The position numbers and the translations under genes were made by a program. A DNA stretch of 64,000 bases from Halorubrum alkaliphilum (GTDB taxonomy: Archaea; Halobacteriota; Halobacteria; Halobacteriales; Haloferacaceae): positions 84,868 through 148,867 of the forward strand of contig NZ_JAGGKQ010000006.1 in assembly GCF_017873815.1 (NCBI RefSeq), written 5' to 3'. The notes under the pieces are model-generated. The model searched no databases and had not been told where the DNA came from. It worked only from the letters and a program-made list of their open reading frames with translations. Shown here piece after piece: positions 7,742 through 16,919 of the stretch (position 1 is the stretch's first letter; each line of letters starts with the position of its first letter).

Positions 7742-8962
7742 CTACAGCAGCACCGCCTGCGCCAGTCCGAGGAAGACGAAGAAGCCCAACACATCGGTGG
7801 CGGTGGTGATGAAGATCGTCGCGGACGTCGCCGGGTCATAGCCGAGTCTGTCGAGTATCAGCGGGGTGAGGGCACCGAAGAACCCCGCGATGACGAGGTT
7901 TGCGACCATCGAGACCCCGATGACCGCGCCGAGCAGGAGCCCGAACTCCCCGAACGAGAACGCGATGGCGATCACCGCGACCAGCGCGCCAGTAATGAAC
8001 CCGTTGACCGCCCCGGCAGCAACCTCGTTCACGATGACGCGTTTACCGGTCGAGAGCGAGACTTGGCCGAGCGAGATGCCGCGGACGGTGACCGCCATCG
8101 CCTGCGTCCCGGCGTTGCCACCCATTCCGGCGACGACCGGCATGTAGGCGGCGAGGATCGCGACGGCGGCGATCGTCGATTCGAAGAGGCCGACGACTGC
8201 TGCGGCCATGAACGCCGTACCGAGGTTGAGAATCAGCCACTTGTACCGCCGTCGGACCTTCTCTGCGGGCCCGTCAAGGACGCCCTCCTCCTCGGAGACG
8301 CCGGTGAGGTCGTACAGGGTTTCGCCGGCCGCCTCGTCGATCAGTCTGAGGAGGTCGCTGGCGTGGATCACGCCGAGGATATCGTTCTCCTCGTCGAGTA
8401 CGGCGACCGTCCGCTCGCTGTTCTGACGGAACACCTCCAACACCTCCTCGTCCTCGCGGTCGTACCTCACCGACGGCGTCTCCTGGATGTAGTCGGTGAC
8501 CGGCTCCGAGTCCGAATCCGCAACCGAGAGCGCCGCGCCCGGTAGCTCGCCGAGCAGCTCCCCGTCATCGGTGACGAAGATCGTCGGCACGCGGCCGGTC
8601 CGGTCCTCGAACTGGCGCACTCGCTCCGTCACCTTCCCGAACGATCGGTCGGCGTCGACGGTGACGTAATCGAGATTCATCACGCCCGCCGCGCTCTCCG
8701 GGTCGAACGACAGCAAAAAGTCGACCTTCTCGCGTCGGCTGCTATCGAGCGTCGCCAGCAGCGTTTCGCGGGTCGACTCGTCGACGTATCCGAGGACGTC
8801 CGTGATCTCGTCGGGGTCGAGGCGATCGACGAACGCCTCCAACTGCGCGGGACTGAGCCCGTTTGCGACCGTGTCTCGAACACTTTCGGCCAGTGCGAAG
8901 AACACGTCTCGCCACTCCGACTCCGGAAGGCCGGTAAACGCCGTCGCCGGCTCCGAAGACAT
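7742..8962 (-). CDS. mgtE: Magnesium transporter MgtE
   Basis: The order is an N-terminal helical MgtE_N domain (about 20-125), two CBS domains (about 130-260) and a C-terminal bundle of about five membrane helices (from about 275). The pore-region signature (PVVAGMGGNAGTQ) is clear. MgtE is a Mg2+-gated channel in the cytoplasmic membrane; its N and CBS domains close the pore when internal Mg2+ is high. I chose the ATG at 8962 (406 residues). A strong Shine-Dalgarno GGAGG lies 8 nt upstream, and the two upstream in-frame starts (9001, 9025) add residues unlike the family. It converges with the MutS-like gene. Confidence 0.93.
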   Translation of the reverse strand: MSSEPATAFTGLPESEWRDVFFALAESVRDTVANGLSPAQLEAFVDRLDPDEITDVLGYVDESTRETLLATLDSSRREKVDFLLSFDPESAAGVMNLDYVTVDADRSFGKVTERVRQFEDRTGRVPTIFVTDDGELLGELPGAALSVADSDSEPVTDYIQETPSVRYDREDEEVLEVFRQNSERTVAVLDEENDILGVIHASDLLRLIDEAAGETLYDLTGVSEEEGVLDGPAEKVRRRYKWLILNLGTAFMAAAVVGLFESTIAAVAILAAYMPVVAGMGGNAGTQAMAVTVRGISLGQVSLSTGKRVIVNEVAAGAVNGFITGALVAVIAIAFSFGEFGLLLGAVIGVSMVANLVIAGFFGALTPLILDRLGYDPATSATIFITTATDVLGFFVFLGLAQAVLL

Positions 8963-9100
8963 CGATATGGCCTCCAGTCTGTCCGTCCGATCGCTGTCCA
9001 TACACCGTCCCCAATAGCCGCACACTAAACGATGCCGTCTCCGACAGAGCCATCACGGTCGGCGGTCGAGTCGTGGGTCCGACGACGGCTCACACCCGAG

Positions 9101-9110
9101 GGTTAAAATA
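9101..9110 (+). promoter_or_regulatory. TATA box of ridA
   Basis: The sequence ggttaaaata lies 24-33 bp before the ATG at 9134, matching haloarchaeal BRE/TATA spacing for a leaderless or very short-leader mRNA. Confidence 0.45.
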
Positions 9111-9133
9111 TCGACATTGAGTCGAAGGGGACG

Positions 9134-9517
9134 ATGAAAGAGATCACCAGCGACGACGTTCCGGCGGCGCTCGGGCCGTACTCACAGGGGATCATCAGCG
9201 GCGACACCGTCCACGTATCGGGGAAGTCCGGCGAGGACCCCGAAACCGGCGAGCTTCCCGACACGGTCGCCGAGGAGACGAAGGCAACCCTGCGAAACGT
9301 GGAGACGGTTCTCGAAGCCGCCGGGACGACCGCCGACTCGATCGTGAGCGCGACCGTCTATCTCACGGACATGGACGACTACGACGAGGTGAACCGGGGG
9401 TACCGTTCGTACCTGAGCGAGCCGTATCCGGCCCGGACCTGTGTTGAGGTGTCCCGGCTGCCCGCGCCGATCTCGGTCGAGATCACGGTCACCGCTGAGC
9501 TCGACGACGGAAGGTAG
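9134..9517 (+). CDS. ridA: RidA family reactive enamine/imine deaminase
   Basis: At 127 residues this has the normal RidA length. The signature segment near residue 100 (ARTCVEVSRLP) supplies the Arg that binds the substrate carboxylate, and the GPYSQ motif is near the start. RidA trimers hydrolyse reactive 2-aminoacrylate-type enamines released by PLP enzymes, protecting metabolism in the cytosol. The gene is monocistronic between mgtE (divergent) and uvrA (convergent) with its own TATA box. Confidence 0.93.
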   Translation: MKEITSDDVPAALGPYSQGIISGDTVHVSGKSGEDPETGELPDTVAEETKATLRNVETVLEAAGTTADSIVSATVYLTDMDDYDEVNRGYRSYLSEPYPARTCVEVSRLPAPISVEITVTAELDDGR

Positions 9518-9569
9518 GCGGAGTGGCTCCGGCGACGAAAAGTAGCGGTCGATTCCGGCGACCGACTGC

Positions 9570-12521
9570 TCAGTCGTCGTCCGCGACCGCCGGCTTTCGT
9601 CGGTCGTTCCGGGGGCCTTCGAGGTCGACATCGGGGAGGAGGTCGCGGAGGTATCGACCGGTGTGTGAGTCGTCGTCGTGAGCGATCGATTCGGGCGTGC
9701 CGCTCGCGACGAGTTCACCGCCGCCCTCGCCGCCCTCGGGACCCAGATCGATCACGCGGTCGGCGTTCTTAACGAGGTCCAGCTCGTGTTCGATGACGAC
9801 GACCGTGTTGCCGCCGTCGACGAGCCGGTGGAGCACGTCGATCAGCTTGCGTTCGTCCTCCTTATGAAGGCCCGTCGTCGGCTCGTCGAGCAGGTAGAGA
9901 GTGTCGCCGGTCGCCTTCTTCCCGAGCTCCTCGGCGAGCTTGACGCGTTGCGCCTCGCCGCCCGAGAGCGTAGTAGAGGGTTGGCCGAGCTCCATGTAGC
10001 CGAGCCCGACGTCTTTTAAGAGTTTGAGTCGGCGCTGGAGCCCCTGGTGGCTCTCGAAGAAGTCGTACGCCTCCTCGACGCTCATGTCGAGCACGTCGGC
10101 GATGGTCGCGCCCTTATAGGTGACGTCGAGCGTCTCGTCGTTGTACCGCGCGCCGCCACACTGCTCGCAGGGGACGTACACGTCCGAGAGGAAGTTCATC
10201 TCGATCTTGACGGTACCCTGTCCGCCACACTCCTCACAGCGGCCGCCCTTCACGTTGAAGGAGAAGCGCCCCTTCTTATACCCCCGCCGCTGGGCGAGTT
10301 TGGTCTCCGCGAACAGCTCCCGGACGTAGTCGAACACGTCCGTGTACGTCGCCGGGTTCGACCGGGGCGTCCGGCCGATCGGCGACTGGTCGATGAGCCG
10401 CACCGTCTCGATCCCCTCGATCCCCTCGATCGTGTCGTGCTCGCCGGGGTCGACCGAGGTGTTGTCGTTCATCTCGCGGACGAGCCCCTTATATAGTATG
10501 TCGTGGACCAGCGTCGACTTCCCGGAGCCGGAGACGCCGGTGACGGCCGTGAGCGTCCCGAGTGGAATCGGGGCGTCGAGATCTGTTAAGTTGTGCTGGC
10601 GCGCCCCTCGCACGACCAGCTCGCCATCGGGGTCGCGCCGCTCGTCGGGGACGGGGATCGCCTTTCGTCCCGAGAGGTAGTCCGCGGTGATCGACTCGTC
10701 GGCGTCGACGATGTCGTCGAACTCGCCCTGCGCGACGACCTCGCCGCCGCGCTTGCCGGGGCCGGGCCCCATGTCTATCACGTGGTCGGCGCGCCGCATC
10801 GTCTCCTCGTCGTGTTCGACGACGACGAGGGTGTTTCCGAGATCCCGGAGCCCGGTGAGCGTGTCGAGCAGGCGGTCGTTGTCGCGCTGGTGGAGCCCGA
10901 TCGACGGCTCATCGAGCACGTAGAGCACGCCGACGAGGCCAGAACCGACCTGCGTCGCGAGTCGGATTCGCTGGCTCTCGCCACCGGAGAGCGTCGACGC
11001 CTCGCGGTCGAGCGTGAGGTATTCGAGCCCGACCTCCTCCATGAAGCCGAGCCGCGCGCGGATCTCTTTTAATATCTCCTCGGCGATCTTGGTGTCGCGC
11101 TCGCTCAGGTGCTCCTCCATCCCCTCGAAGTGTCGCCGTGCGTCGCCGATCGACAACCGGTTCACTTCGGTGATCGGTGTACCGTCGACAAGGACGTGTC
11201 GCGACTGCTCTTTTAAACGGGTCCCATCACACTCGGGACAGGTCGTCACCGCCATGTACTCCTCGATGTGCTCGCGGGTCGACTGGGAGTCCGTCTCGAC
11301 GTGGCGGCGTTCGAGGTTGGGGATGACGCCCTCGAAGCGCTTCTCCTTCCGGCGCGTCCCGTTCTTCGTCTGGCGGGTGAACACGACCTGTCGGTCCGTC
11401 CCGTAGAGGAACTGCCGGCGAACGTCCTCGTCCAGCTCGTTCCACGGCGTGTCGGTCGAGACGCCGAAGTGGTCCGCGACGTTGTCGATCCGGGTCCGGT
11501 AGTACGACCGGTTGTACGACCACGCCTCGAAAACGTTTTTGAGAGGTTTCTCCGGGTCCTCGATCACGAGGTCCTCGTCGACTTCCTTCGTCGAGCCGAT
11601 CCCCTCACACTCGGGACACGCGCCGTACGGACTGTTAAACGAGAACGACCGGGTCTCGATCGCCGAGAACTGGAAGTCGGAGTTGGGGTTGCCGAGTTCC
11701 TCGGAGAACTCGACTTCGAGCCTATCGTCGCCGTCGGCATCCGCCGCGAGCGACCCGGTCGACCGGGTGTTGGAGGCGAAGGGCACGTCCTCGGGCGGAT
11801 CGGGAACGATCAGCTTGAGCGCACCGTCGGCCTCCTCTAGGGCGGTCTCAACCGAGTCCGTGATCCGCGAGCGGGCGTCCGGCGACACTCGGACCCGGTC
11901 GACGACCACGTCGATCGTGTGGTCGTAGTTCTGGTCGAGGTCGGGGTCGTCAAGCGTGAGATCCGTGGGCTCGCCGTCGACCTCGACGCGGGCGTACCCG
12001 TCGCTCACCAGCTCCTCGAACAGCTCCTCAAACGCGCCCTTCTGGTCGCGGACGACCGGTGCGGCGATCTTCGCGCGGGTCCCCTCGGGCAGTTCGAGGA
12101 TCTGTGCGACCATGTCCTGTGCCGACTGCTCGCCGACCGGCTCGCCGGTGACGGGATCGTACTGCGTGCCGACTCGCGCGTACAGGAGTCGGAGGTAGTC
12201 GTGTAGCTCGGTGACCGTCCCCACCGTCGACCGGGGGTTGTTGGCGGCGTTCTTTTGGTCGATGGAGATGGCGGGCGAGAGTCCCTCGACGGCCTCCACC
12301 TGCGGTTTGTCCATCTGCCCGAGGAAGTTGCGCGCGTACGCCGACAGCGACTCGATGTACCGTCGCTGCCCCTCGGCGTACACCGTGTCGAACGCGAGCG
12401 ACGACTTACCCGACCCTGAGAGGCCGGTGACGACCGTGAACTCCTCGCGCGGGATCCGGACGTCGAGGTCCTTGAGGTTGTGCTCCTCCGCACCGCGGAC
12501 CTCGATGTAGTCCTTGCTCAT
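9570..12521 (-). CDS. uvrA: UvrABC excinuclease subunit A
   Basis: This full-length 983-residue UvrA is the damage-recognition ATPase of nucleotide excision repair, loading UvrB at DNA lesions. It has two ABC ATPase modules. The first P-loop is GLSGSGKSS near residue 34 with signature LSGGESQRIRLA; the second is GVSGSGKST with LSGGEAQRVKLA. Zinc-finger cysteines include CPECEG and the later pair CEECGGQG / CEQCGG. Haloarchaea carry a bacterial-type UvrABC system. uvrB and uvrC are not adjacent here. The C-terminal tail (from about 960) is basic and poorly conserved. Confidence 0.97.
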   Translation of the reverse strand: MSKDYIEVRGAEEHNLKDLDVRIPREEFTVVTGLSGSGKSSLAFDTVYAEGQRRYIESLSAYARNFLGQMDKPQVEAVEGLSPAISIDQKNAANNPRSTVGTVTELHDYLRLLYARVGTQYDPVTGEPVGEQSAQDMVAQILELPEGTRAKIAAPVVRDQKGAFEELFEELVSDGYARVEVDGEPTDLTLDDPDLDQNYDHTIDVVVDRVRVSPDARSRITDSVETALEEADGALKLIVPDPPEDVPFASNTRSTGSLAADADGDDRLEVEFSEELGNPNSDFQFSAIETRSFSFNSPYGACPECEGIGSTKEVDEDLVIEDPEKPLKNVFEAWSYNRSYYRTRIDNVADHFGVSTDTPWNELDEDVRRQFLYGTDRQVVFTRQTKNGTRRKEKRFEGVIPNLERRHVETDSQSTREHIEEYMAVTTCPECDGTRLKEQSRHVLVDGTPITEVNRLSIGDARRHFEGMEEHLSERDTKIAEEILKEIRARLGFMEEVGLEYLTLDREASTLSGGESQRIRLATQVGSGLVGVLYVLDEPSIGLHQRDNDRLLDTLTGLRDLGNTLVVVEHDEETMRRADHVIDMGPGPGKRGGEVVAQGEFDDIVDADESITADYLSGRKAIPVPDERRDPDGELVVRGARQHNLTDLDAPIPLGTLTAVTGVSGSGKSTLVHDILYKGLVREMNDNTSVDPGEHDTIEGIEGIETVRLIDQSPIGRTPRSNPATYTDVFDYVRELFAETKLAQRRGYKKGRFSFNVKGGRCEECGGQGTVKIEMNFLSDVYVPCEQCGGARYNDETLDVTYKGATIADVLDMSVEEAYDFFESHQGLQRRLKLLKDVGLGYMELGQPSTTLSGGEAQRVKLAEELGKKATGDTLYLLDEPTTGLHKEDERKLIDVLHRLVDGGNTVVVIEHELDLVKNADRVIDLGPEGGEGGGELVASGTPESIAHDDDSHTGRYLRDLLPDVDLEGPRNDRRKPAVADDD

Positions 12522-12662
12522 TCTGGTCGCGTGTTACGCCCGCGCGCGGGAATACTCGTCGGTCTCGGCGATCCGACGGCGCGACTCTCGGCGATCCGAC
12601 GGCGTGGATATCGACGGTCCGGCGAACCAACGAGCGTCGTCCGGAGCCGCCGAGGGCGGCGG

Positions 12663-14897
12663 CTACCGACCGATGACTTCGGCGGGCGGCGAGAGGTTCC
12701 GCCGGCCGCCGAAGGTGATCAGGAACAGGACGCCGATGCCGACGCCGTACGCTATCATCAGCGGGATCGTCGCGAGGAACATGGTGATCACGTCCGCGGG
12801 AGTGAACACCGCCGCGACCAGCAGGATCCCGACGGTGACCTCGCGCCAGCGACCACGGAAAGCGTCGTAGGGAACGCCCGCCTTGTTCAGGAGCACCATC
12901 GCAACGGGGATGTCCGCGAGGAAGCCGATTCCGACGGTGGTGAAGATGACGAGCCACATGAAATCGCTCACCTGATACGTGATGAGCATGTTCGCGCTCG
13001 CGGCGTCGGTGATCAGCCACCCGATTATCGCGGGGGCGATGTAGCTGTAGCCGAGCGCGAATCCGCCGACCAAGCCGGCAAACAGCGCGCCGGTCCAGAC
13101 GTACACCTGTCGCGCTCGTCCGGCGACGAACCCGCGGTCCCGCAGCGCCGGCCACGCGTAGTAGAGTATCACGGGGAATACGGCGACGATGCCGAGGAGA
13201 ATGGAGAACTTCACCATGAAGATCAGCGCCTCGACCGGGTGAAGCGTGATGATCTCTATCCCCCCGTCGACCGACTCCGGGACGCGAGATTCGAGGTCCG
13301 CCCGGACCGCTGCGAGCCCGCCGAGGTAGAGCCACGTGAACGCCAGCGTCATCACGCCGCCGAACACGGCGACGAGGCGGAACGACCGCGACCGCAACGA
13401 GCCGAGGATGAACTTGATATCGGTGTAGTACCCGCCGATGTCCTCCTCGGCGTCGTCGTCCTCCGCGAACTCCGAGAGGAACGTCGAAGAGGCCCGCGAG
13501 GACCGGTTTCCGATCGTCCCGAGGAGGCCGGCGTCGTCGGTGTCGTCGCCGGAACCGCCGGAGCCGCCGCTTCCGTCAGCTGTACCCTCCGCGTCCCCGT
13601 CCGCGTCGTCGGCTCCGTCGTCGCCCTCGTTCGCCTCGTCGAACCGGTCGAGGATCGCCTGTGCCTTCTCGGGATCGTCGTCGTCGATCGCGGCCTGCGC
13701 CCGGGAGAGCGACTCCTCCTCGCCCATCTCCTCGAACGGTTCGACGGGAGCCGCACGGATCCCGGCGGCGTCGAGTTCGTCGAGGTCGATCGCGGTCGGC
13801 TCGCCGTACTGGTATCCCGCGCTCGTGGCGTCGAGGTCGGTGTAGACGGCCCACAGGACCGCGAGGAGCCCGAACGCGAGCGCCCAGCCGATCGCGTAGA
13901 CCGCGGCGGCCGTCACGGGGTCCACGCCGAGCCCCTCACCGGGCGCGAGAAAGCGCCAGTCGCTGCCGGCCCACCGGAGGAGGTCGTTAACGGCGGTTCG
14001 ACCGCCGTACTCGTAAAAGGCGTACACGACTGCGCCGCCGAACACGGCCGCGGCGAGCACGACGTTCCAGTGGTTCCTGACCGCCGCGGGCACGTCGATC
14101 CGGTCGGAGCTCCGCTTCGTAGTGACGACGAGCTTCGCGAGATAGAGGCTGAAGCCGTACAGCGCGGTGAGCGGGAACGCCCACATCAGCTGGGTGAACG
14201 GGTCCGGCGGCGAGAAGAACGCGCCGAAGACGAAGATCGCGAGGACTGCGTACTTCCAGTTGTCGCGGAACGTCTCGTACTGGACGATCTCGGCATAGGA
14301 GAGGCCGGTGACCAACAGCGGCATCTGTCCCGCGAGCCCGAAGGAAAGCGAGAGGAAGACGATGAACTCCGTCCACATCACGATCCCGTAGGTCGGCTGG
14401 ATCCCGGCTTCGAGACCGAAACTGGCCAAAAAGGAGAACATGATCGGGAAGAATCCGTAGATCCCGTAGGCGACGCCGACGGCGAACAACACCGTTCCGA
14501 GGAGACCGATGACCGCGAGTTTCCAGCGTGGAACGGGCGAGTCGGGCCACATCCCGCGACTCCGGAGCTCGTGGCGAGTCACGAACACGAGCGCCGGGAT
14601 CGTGACGAGCGCACCGACGATCAGCCCGATCTTCGCCTGAAGGAGGATCACCTCGAAGGGGGTGGTGGCGATGACGTCGAGCTCCTCGGCGACGGCGGCG
14701 GACATGTTCGCCTCCGTGATGTCGTAGAGGAACTCCCAGACGTACACGCGGAGCGCCCAGAACGTGAGGAGGAAACCGATGAAGAAGACGACGAACACCT
14801 TTTGAAGGTCCTTCTGTATCGATCGAAGGAACGCCTTCGCCGAGTCGCGACCGTCCGCGAGCGACTGTTGGGTGTCCTCGTCGAGGGCACTCGCCAT
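12663..14897 (-). CDS. tatC: Sec-independent translocase TatCt (double TatC fusion)
   Basis: The 744 residues hold two TatC domains joined by a long acidic linker (about 400-480, Asp/Gly/Ser rich) plus extra membrane helices. This is the haloarchaeal TatCt form with about 14 transmembrane segments. TatC is the receptor for twin-arginine signal peptides in the cytoplasmic membrane. Haloarchaea export most secreted proteins folded through Tat, and TatCt is reported to be essential in Haloferax. I start at the ATG at 14897 because a TATA-like gttgataacg lies about 25-30 bp upstream. The frame extends to 15023, but that stretch is Arg-rich and overlaps the divergent promoter. It is divergent from tatCo. 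Confidence 0.93.
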   Translation of the reverse strand: MASALDEDTQQSLADGRDSAKAFLRSIQKDLQKVFVVFFIGFLLTFWALRVYVWEFLYDITEANMSAAVAEELDVIATTPFEVILLQAKIGLIVGALVTIPALVFVTRHELRSRGMWPDSPVPRWKLAVIGLLGTVLFAVGVAYGIYGFFPIMFSFLASFGLEAGIQPTYGIVMWTEFIVFLSLSFGLAGQMPLLVTGLSYAEIVQYETFRDNWKYAVLAIFVFGAFFSPPDPFTQLMWAFPLTALYGFSLYLAKLVVTTKRSSDRIDVPAAVRNHWNVVLAAAVFGGAVVYAFYEYGGRTAVNDLLRWAGSDWRFLAPGEGLGVDPVTAAAVYAIGWALAFGLLAVLWAVYTDLDATSAGYQYGEPTAIDLDELDAAGIRAAPVEPFEEMGEEESLSRAQAAIDDDDPEKAQAILDRFDEANEGDDGADDADGDAEGTADGSGGSGGSGDDTDDAGLLGTIGNRSSRASSTFLSEFAEDDDAEEDIGGYYTDIKFILGSLRSRSFRLVAVFGGVMTLAFTWLYLGGLAAVRADLESRVPESVDGGIEIITLHPVEALIFMVKFSILLGIVAVFPVILYYAWPALRDRGFVAGRARQVYVWTGALFAGLVGGFALGYSYIAPAIIGWLITDAASANMLITYQVSDFMWLVIFTTVGIGFLADIPVAMVLLNKAGVPYDAFRGRWREVTVGILLVAAVFTPADVITMFLATIPLMIAYGVGIGVLFLITFGGRRNLSPPAEVIGR

Positions 14898-15044
14898 ACG
14901 GCGACCGAGGGCCGTGGTCGTTATCAACCTTTTCGACCGTCGCCGCGTCCGGTGCGCCCACGGCGTTTCTCGGGTTCGAGGTGAGGGGGACGCTCGTCGC
15001 CATCCGAAAAGGCCTATAATCACCCGGTCGCGTAGATGAACTGA
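14898..15044. promoter_or_regulatory. Divergent tatCt/tatCo promoter region
   Basis: This 147-bp gap holds a TATA-like box for each side. cctataat at about 15013-15020 is 25-32 bp before the tatCo ATG (15045). On the minus strand gttgataacg is about 25-30 bp before the tatCt ATG (14897). Both would give leaderless mRNAs, and the shared region could co-regulate the two translocases. Confidence 0.5.
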
Positions 15045-16148
15045 ATGGACGACTCGGACCGGTCGCGTGGGGAGCCCTCAGATCCCGAGGGTGACCCGAA
15101 CACCGCCGACGGGACGGTCGACAGCGACGACGCCGACGGGACGGTCGACAGCGACGACGCGAACGAGTCGGACACGGTCGAGACGGAGAGTTCGCCGGAG
15201 GTCGCTCCCGAGATCGATTCCGGAACCACGTCTACAGCGCAGGACGGTTCCGGCGACGCCGACGAGACGACCGACACCCTCGACGCACACGAGCCGGGAA
15301 GCGCCGAGAGCCTCGGGGACGGTGGTACTCCCGCCACGGTCGAGGACGCGGCCGGCGCGGCGACGGTCGAGGACGGCGACACCGGTGACGGGTCGACCGC
15401 GGACGACGAGGCGTTCGAGGGGATAGAGGGCCCCGAGACGGACGAGGAGATGCCGCTCGCGGCGCACATCGAGGAGATGATGCGACGGATCGCGGTCGTC
15501 TTCCTGCTCGGCGGGCTGGCGACGCTCGTCGTCGTGACGGAGTCGACGGCGCTCATCAACTACTTCTGGGACTACCACATCCCGGCACCGTTGGAGAACC
15601 GGCCGCGGCTGTACGCCCCGCTCGAACTCCCGCTCACACGATTGAAGGTGGCGGGGATCGCCGGCGTCGTCGTCGGCCTCCCGGCGTTCGTCTACCAGAC
15701 GTACCGGTTCATGAAACCCGGGCTCTACGAGAACGAGCGCCGCTACTACCTCGCGGCCGTCCCCACGAGCCTCGTGCTCGGGGGGCTCGGGGTCGCGTTC
15801 GCACACTTTCTCGTGTTGCCCGCGATCTTCTCGTATTTCACGACGTACACCTCCGACGCGGCGACGATCGCCTTCGGGCTCGCGGAGACGTTCAACCTGA
15901 TCGTGATCATGCTCGCGTTCATGGCGATCGTCTTTCAGATCCCACTGTTCATCATGCTCGCGATCATGATGAACCTCGTCACCCGAGTCTGGCTGGAGGA
16001 CAAACGCCTCATCTTCTGGGGCGCGTTCCTCGGCATCGCGTTCCTGTTCAGCCCCGATCCGACCGGGATGGCCCCGATCATCGTCACGCTCACGATGATC
16101 GTCCTCTTCGAGGGGACGCTGGCTATCCTCCGCTGGACCGGAAACTGA
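15045..16148 (+). CDS. tatC: Sec-independent translocase TatCo (single TatC)
   Basis: The 367-residue protein has an acidic, disordered N-terminus of about 130 residues, then a normal six-helix TatC domain. The domain begins MPLAAHIEEMMRRI (the family's H-x-EE-x-xR motif that binds the RR signal peptide) and includes LYAPLE and PFFVYQ-like segments. It is the partner of TatCt, encoded head to head. The acidic leader contains an exact 27-bp duplication (15105-15158) encoding ADGTVDSDD twice. The long cytoplasmic acidic extension is typical of haloarchaeal TatCo but varies in length. Confidence 0.92.
   Translation: MDDSDRSRGEPSDPEGDPNTADGTVDSDDADGTVDSDDANESDTVETESSPEVAPEIDSGTTSTAQDGSGDADETTDTLDAHEPGSAESLGDGGTPATVEDAAGAATVEDGDTGDGSTADDEAFEGIEGPETDEEMPLAAHIEEMMRRIAVVFLLGGLATLVVVTESTALINYFWDYHIPAPLENRPRLYAPLELPLTRLKVAGIAGVVVGLPAFVYQTYRFMKPGLYENERRYYLAAVPTSLVLGGLGVAFAHFLVLPAIFSYFTTYTSDAATIAFGLAETFNLIVIMLAFMAIVFQIPLFIMLAIMMNLVTRVWLEDKRLIFWGAFLGIAFLFSPDPTGMAPIIVTLTMIVLFEGTLAILRWTGN
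15105..15158. repeat. 27-bp exact tandem duplication inside tatCo
   Basis: Units 15105-15131 and 15132-15158 are identical and in frame. They encode two copies of ADGTVDSDD in the disordered acidic leader, so the duplication lengthens the linker without breaking the frame. Confidence 0.9.
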
Positions 16149-16184
16149 CGGTCGAAGCGCCGGAATGCGGGTCCGGTACGTCCA

Positions 16185-16766
16185 CTACTCGGCTGCGAGC
16201 GACTCGTACACGTTCGCCGCGACGGTCGCGGACTCGAACGCCAGCTCCAACAGGCCGTTCCACTCCGCGTCGGTCAGCGCGGCCACCGTCTGCCCGTCGA
16301 GGTCGACGCGGCGGACCTCCTCGCCGTCGAGCGTCATCGACACGGCGAACGACGCCGGATCGTCCGCGGCGGCCGTGGCTTCGAGCCGCTCACGGAACGC
16401 CCCGTGACCGTCCGGCGACAGCGCCACGTACACGAGGTGCTCGTCGTCGGCCTCATCGCTCCCGTCGCGGTCGTCAGCGCCGTCACCGTCGTCGGGAGTC
16501 TGGACGTGATCGAGGTCCGCAGCATCGAAGAGAAACGGGTCGTCCTCATCGTTTCCGTCCTCATTTGCGCCACCACGGTCGCGTTCGTCACTGGCGACGA
16601 GCACTGCTTCGAAGGGCGCGTCGGGGTCGACGGGGGTGGCTCCGCCGGCTTCGCCGTCCGCGTCGTCCGCGTCGTCGGTCACGGCCGCCGCGCCGACGAA
16701 CCCGACGACACCGAGGCCGCCGGCCACTCCGAGTCCGGCGAGCATGCCGCGTCGAGAGAGTTCCAT
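16185..16766 (-). CDS. Twin-arginine signal protein of unknown function
   Basis: The N-terminus MELSRRGMLAGLGVAGG is a Tat-type signal (SRRxM plus a hydrophobic, Gly/Ala-rich h-region to about residue 30). The body is very acidic, with long Asp/Gly-rich stretches, and ends in a compact domain (about 120-193). I do not recognise the domain. It lies directly after tatCo, convergent with it, so a Tat substrate next to the translocase is plausible. There is no lipobox Cys after the h-region, so it may stay membrane-anchored or be released. I chose the second Met (16766) because it sets a short n-region before RR. Confidence 0.7.
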   Translation of the reverse strand: MELSRRGMLAGLGVAGGLGVVGFVGAAAVTDDADDADGEAGGATPVDPDAPFEAVLVASDERDRGGANEDGNDEDDPFLFDAADLDHVQTPDDGDGADDRDGSDEADDEHLVYVALSPDGHGAFRERLEATAAADDPASFAVSMTLDGEEVRRVDLDGQTVAALTDAEWNGLLELAFESATVAANVYESLAAE

Positions 16767-16850
16767 ACCCACGGTCCTGTGTCGGACAACTAAAACGTTA
16801 CACGCCGATACTCGCGGCTGATAATCGTCGCGCGGCGCGGGAGCGTCCGC

Positions 16851-16919
16851 GCGTCACTCGCCGCCGAACGTGAGCGTCACTCGCCGCCGAACGTGAGCGT
16901 CACTCGCCGCCGAACGTGA
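16851..16919. repeat. 23-bp x 3 exact tandem repeat over a stop codon
   Basis: Three identical 23-bp units lie at 16851-16873, 16874-16896 and 16897-16919. The right-hand unit contains the last codons and TGA (16900-16902) of the isochorismatase-family gene, so its 3' end (LTFGGE-stop) has been copied twice more downstream. A 23-bp period is not a multiple of 3, so successive copies fall in different frames and each carries a stop. Confidence 0.92.

Noticed and set aside
14898..15023. N-terminal extension of TatCt
   Set aside because: The stretch is Arg-rich and would overlap the divergent promoter; the ATG at 14897 has a TATA-like box at the right distance.
16851..16919. CRISPR-like or attachment-site repeat
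   Set aside because: There are no spacers and no integrase nearby; it is a simple tandem duplication of a gene end.
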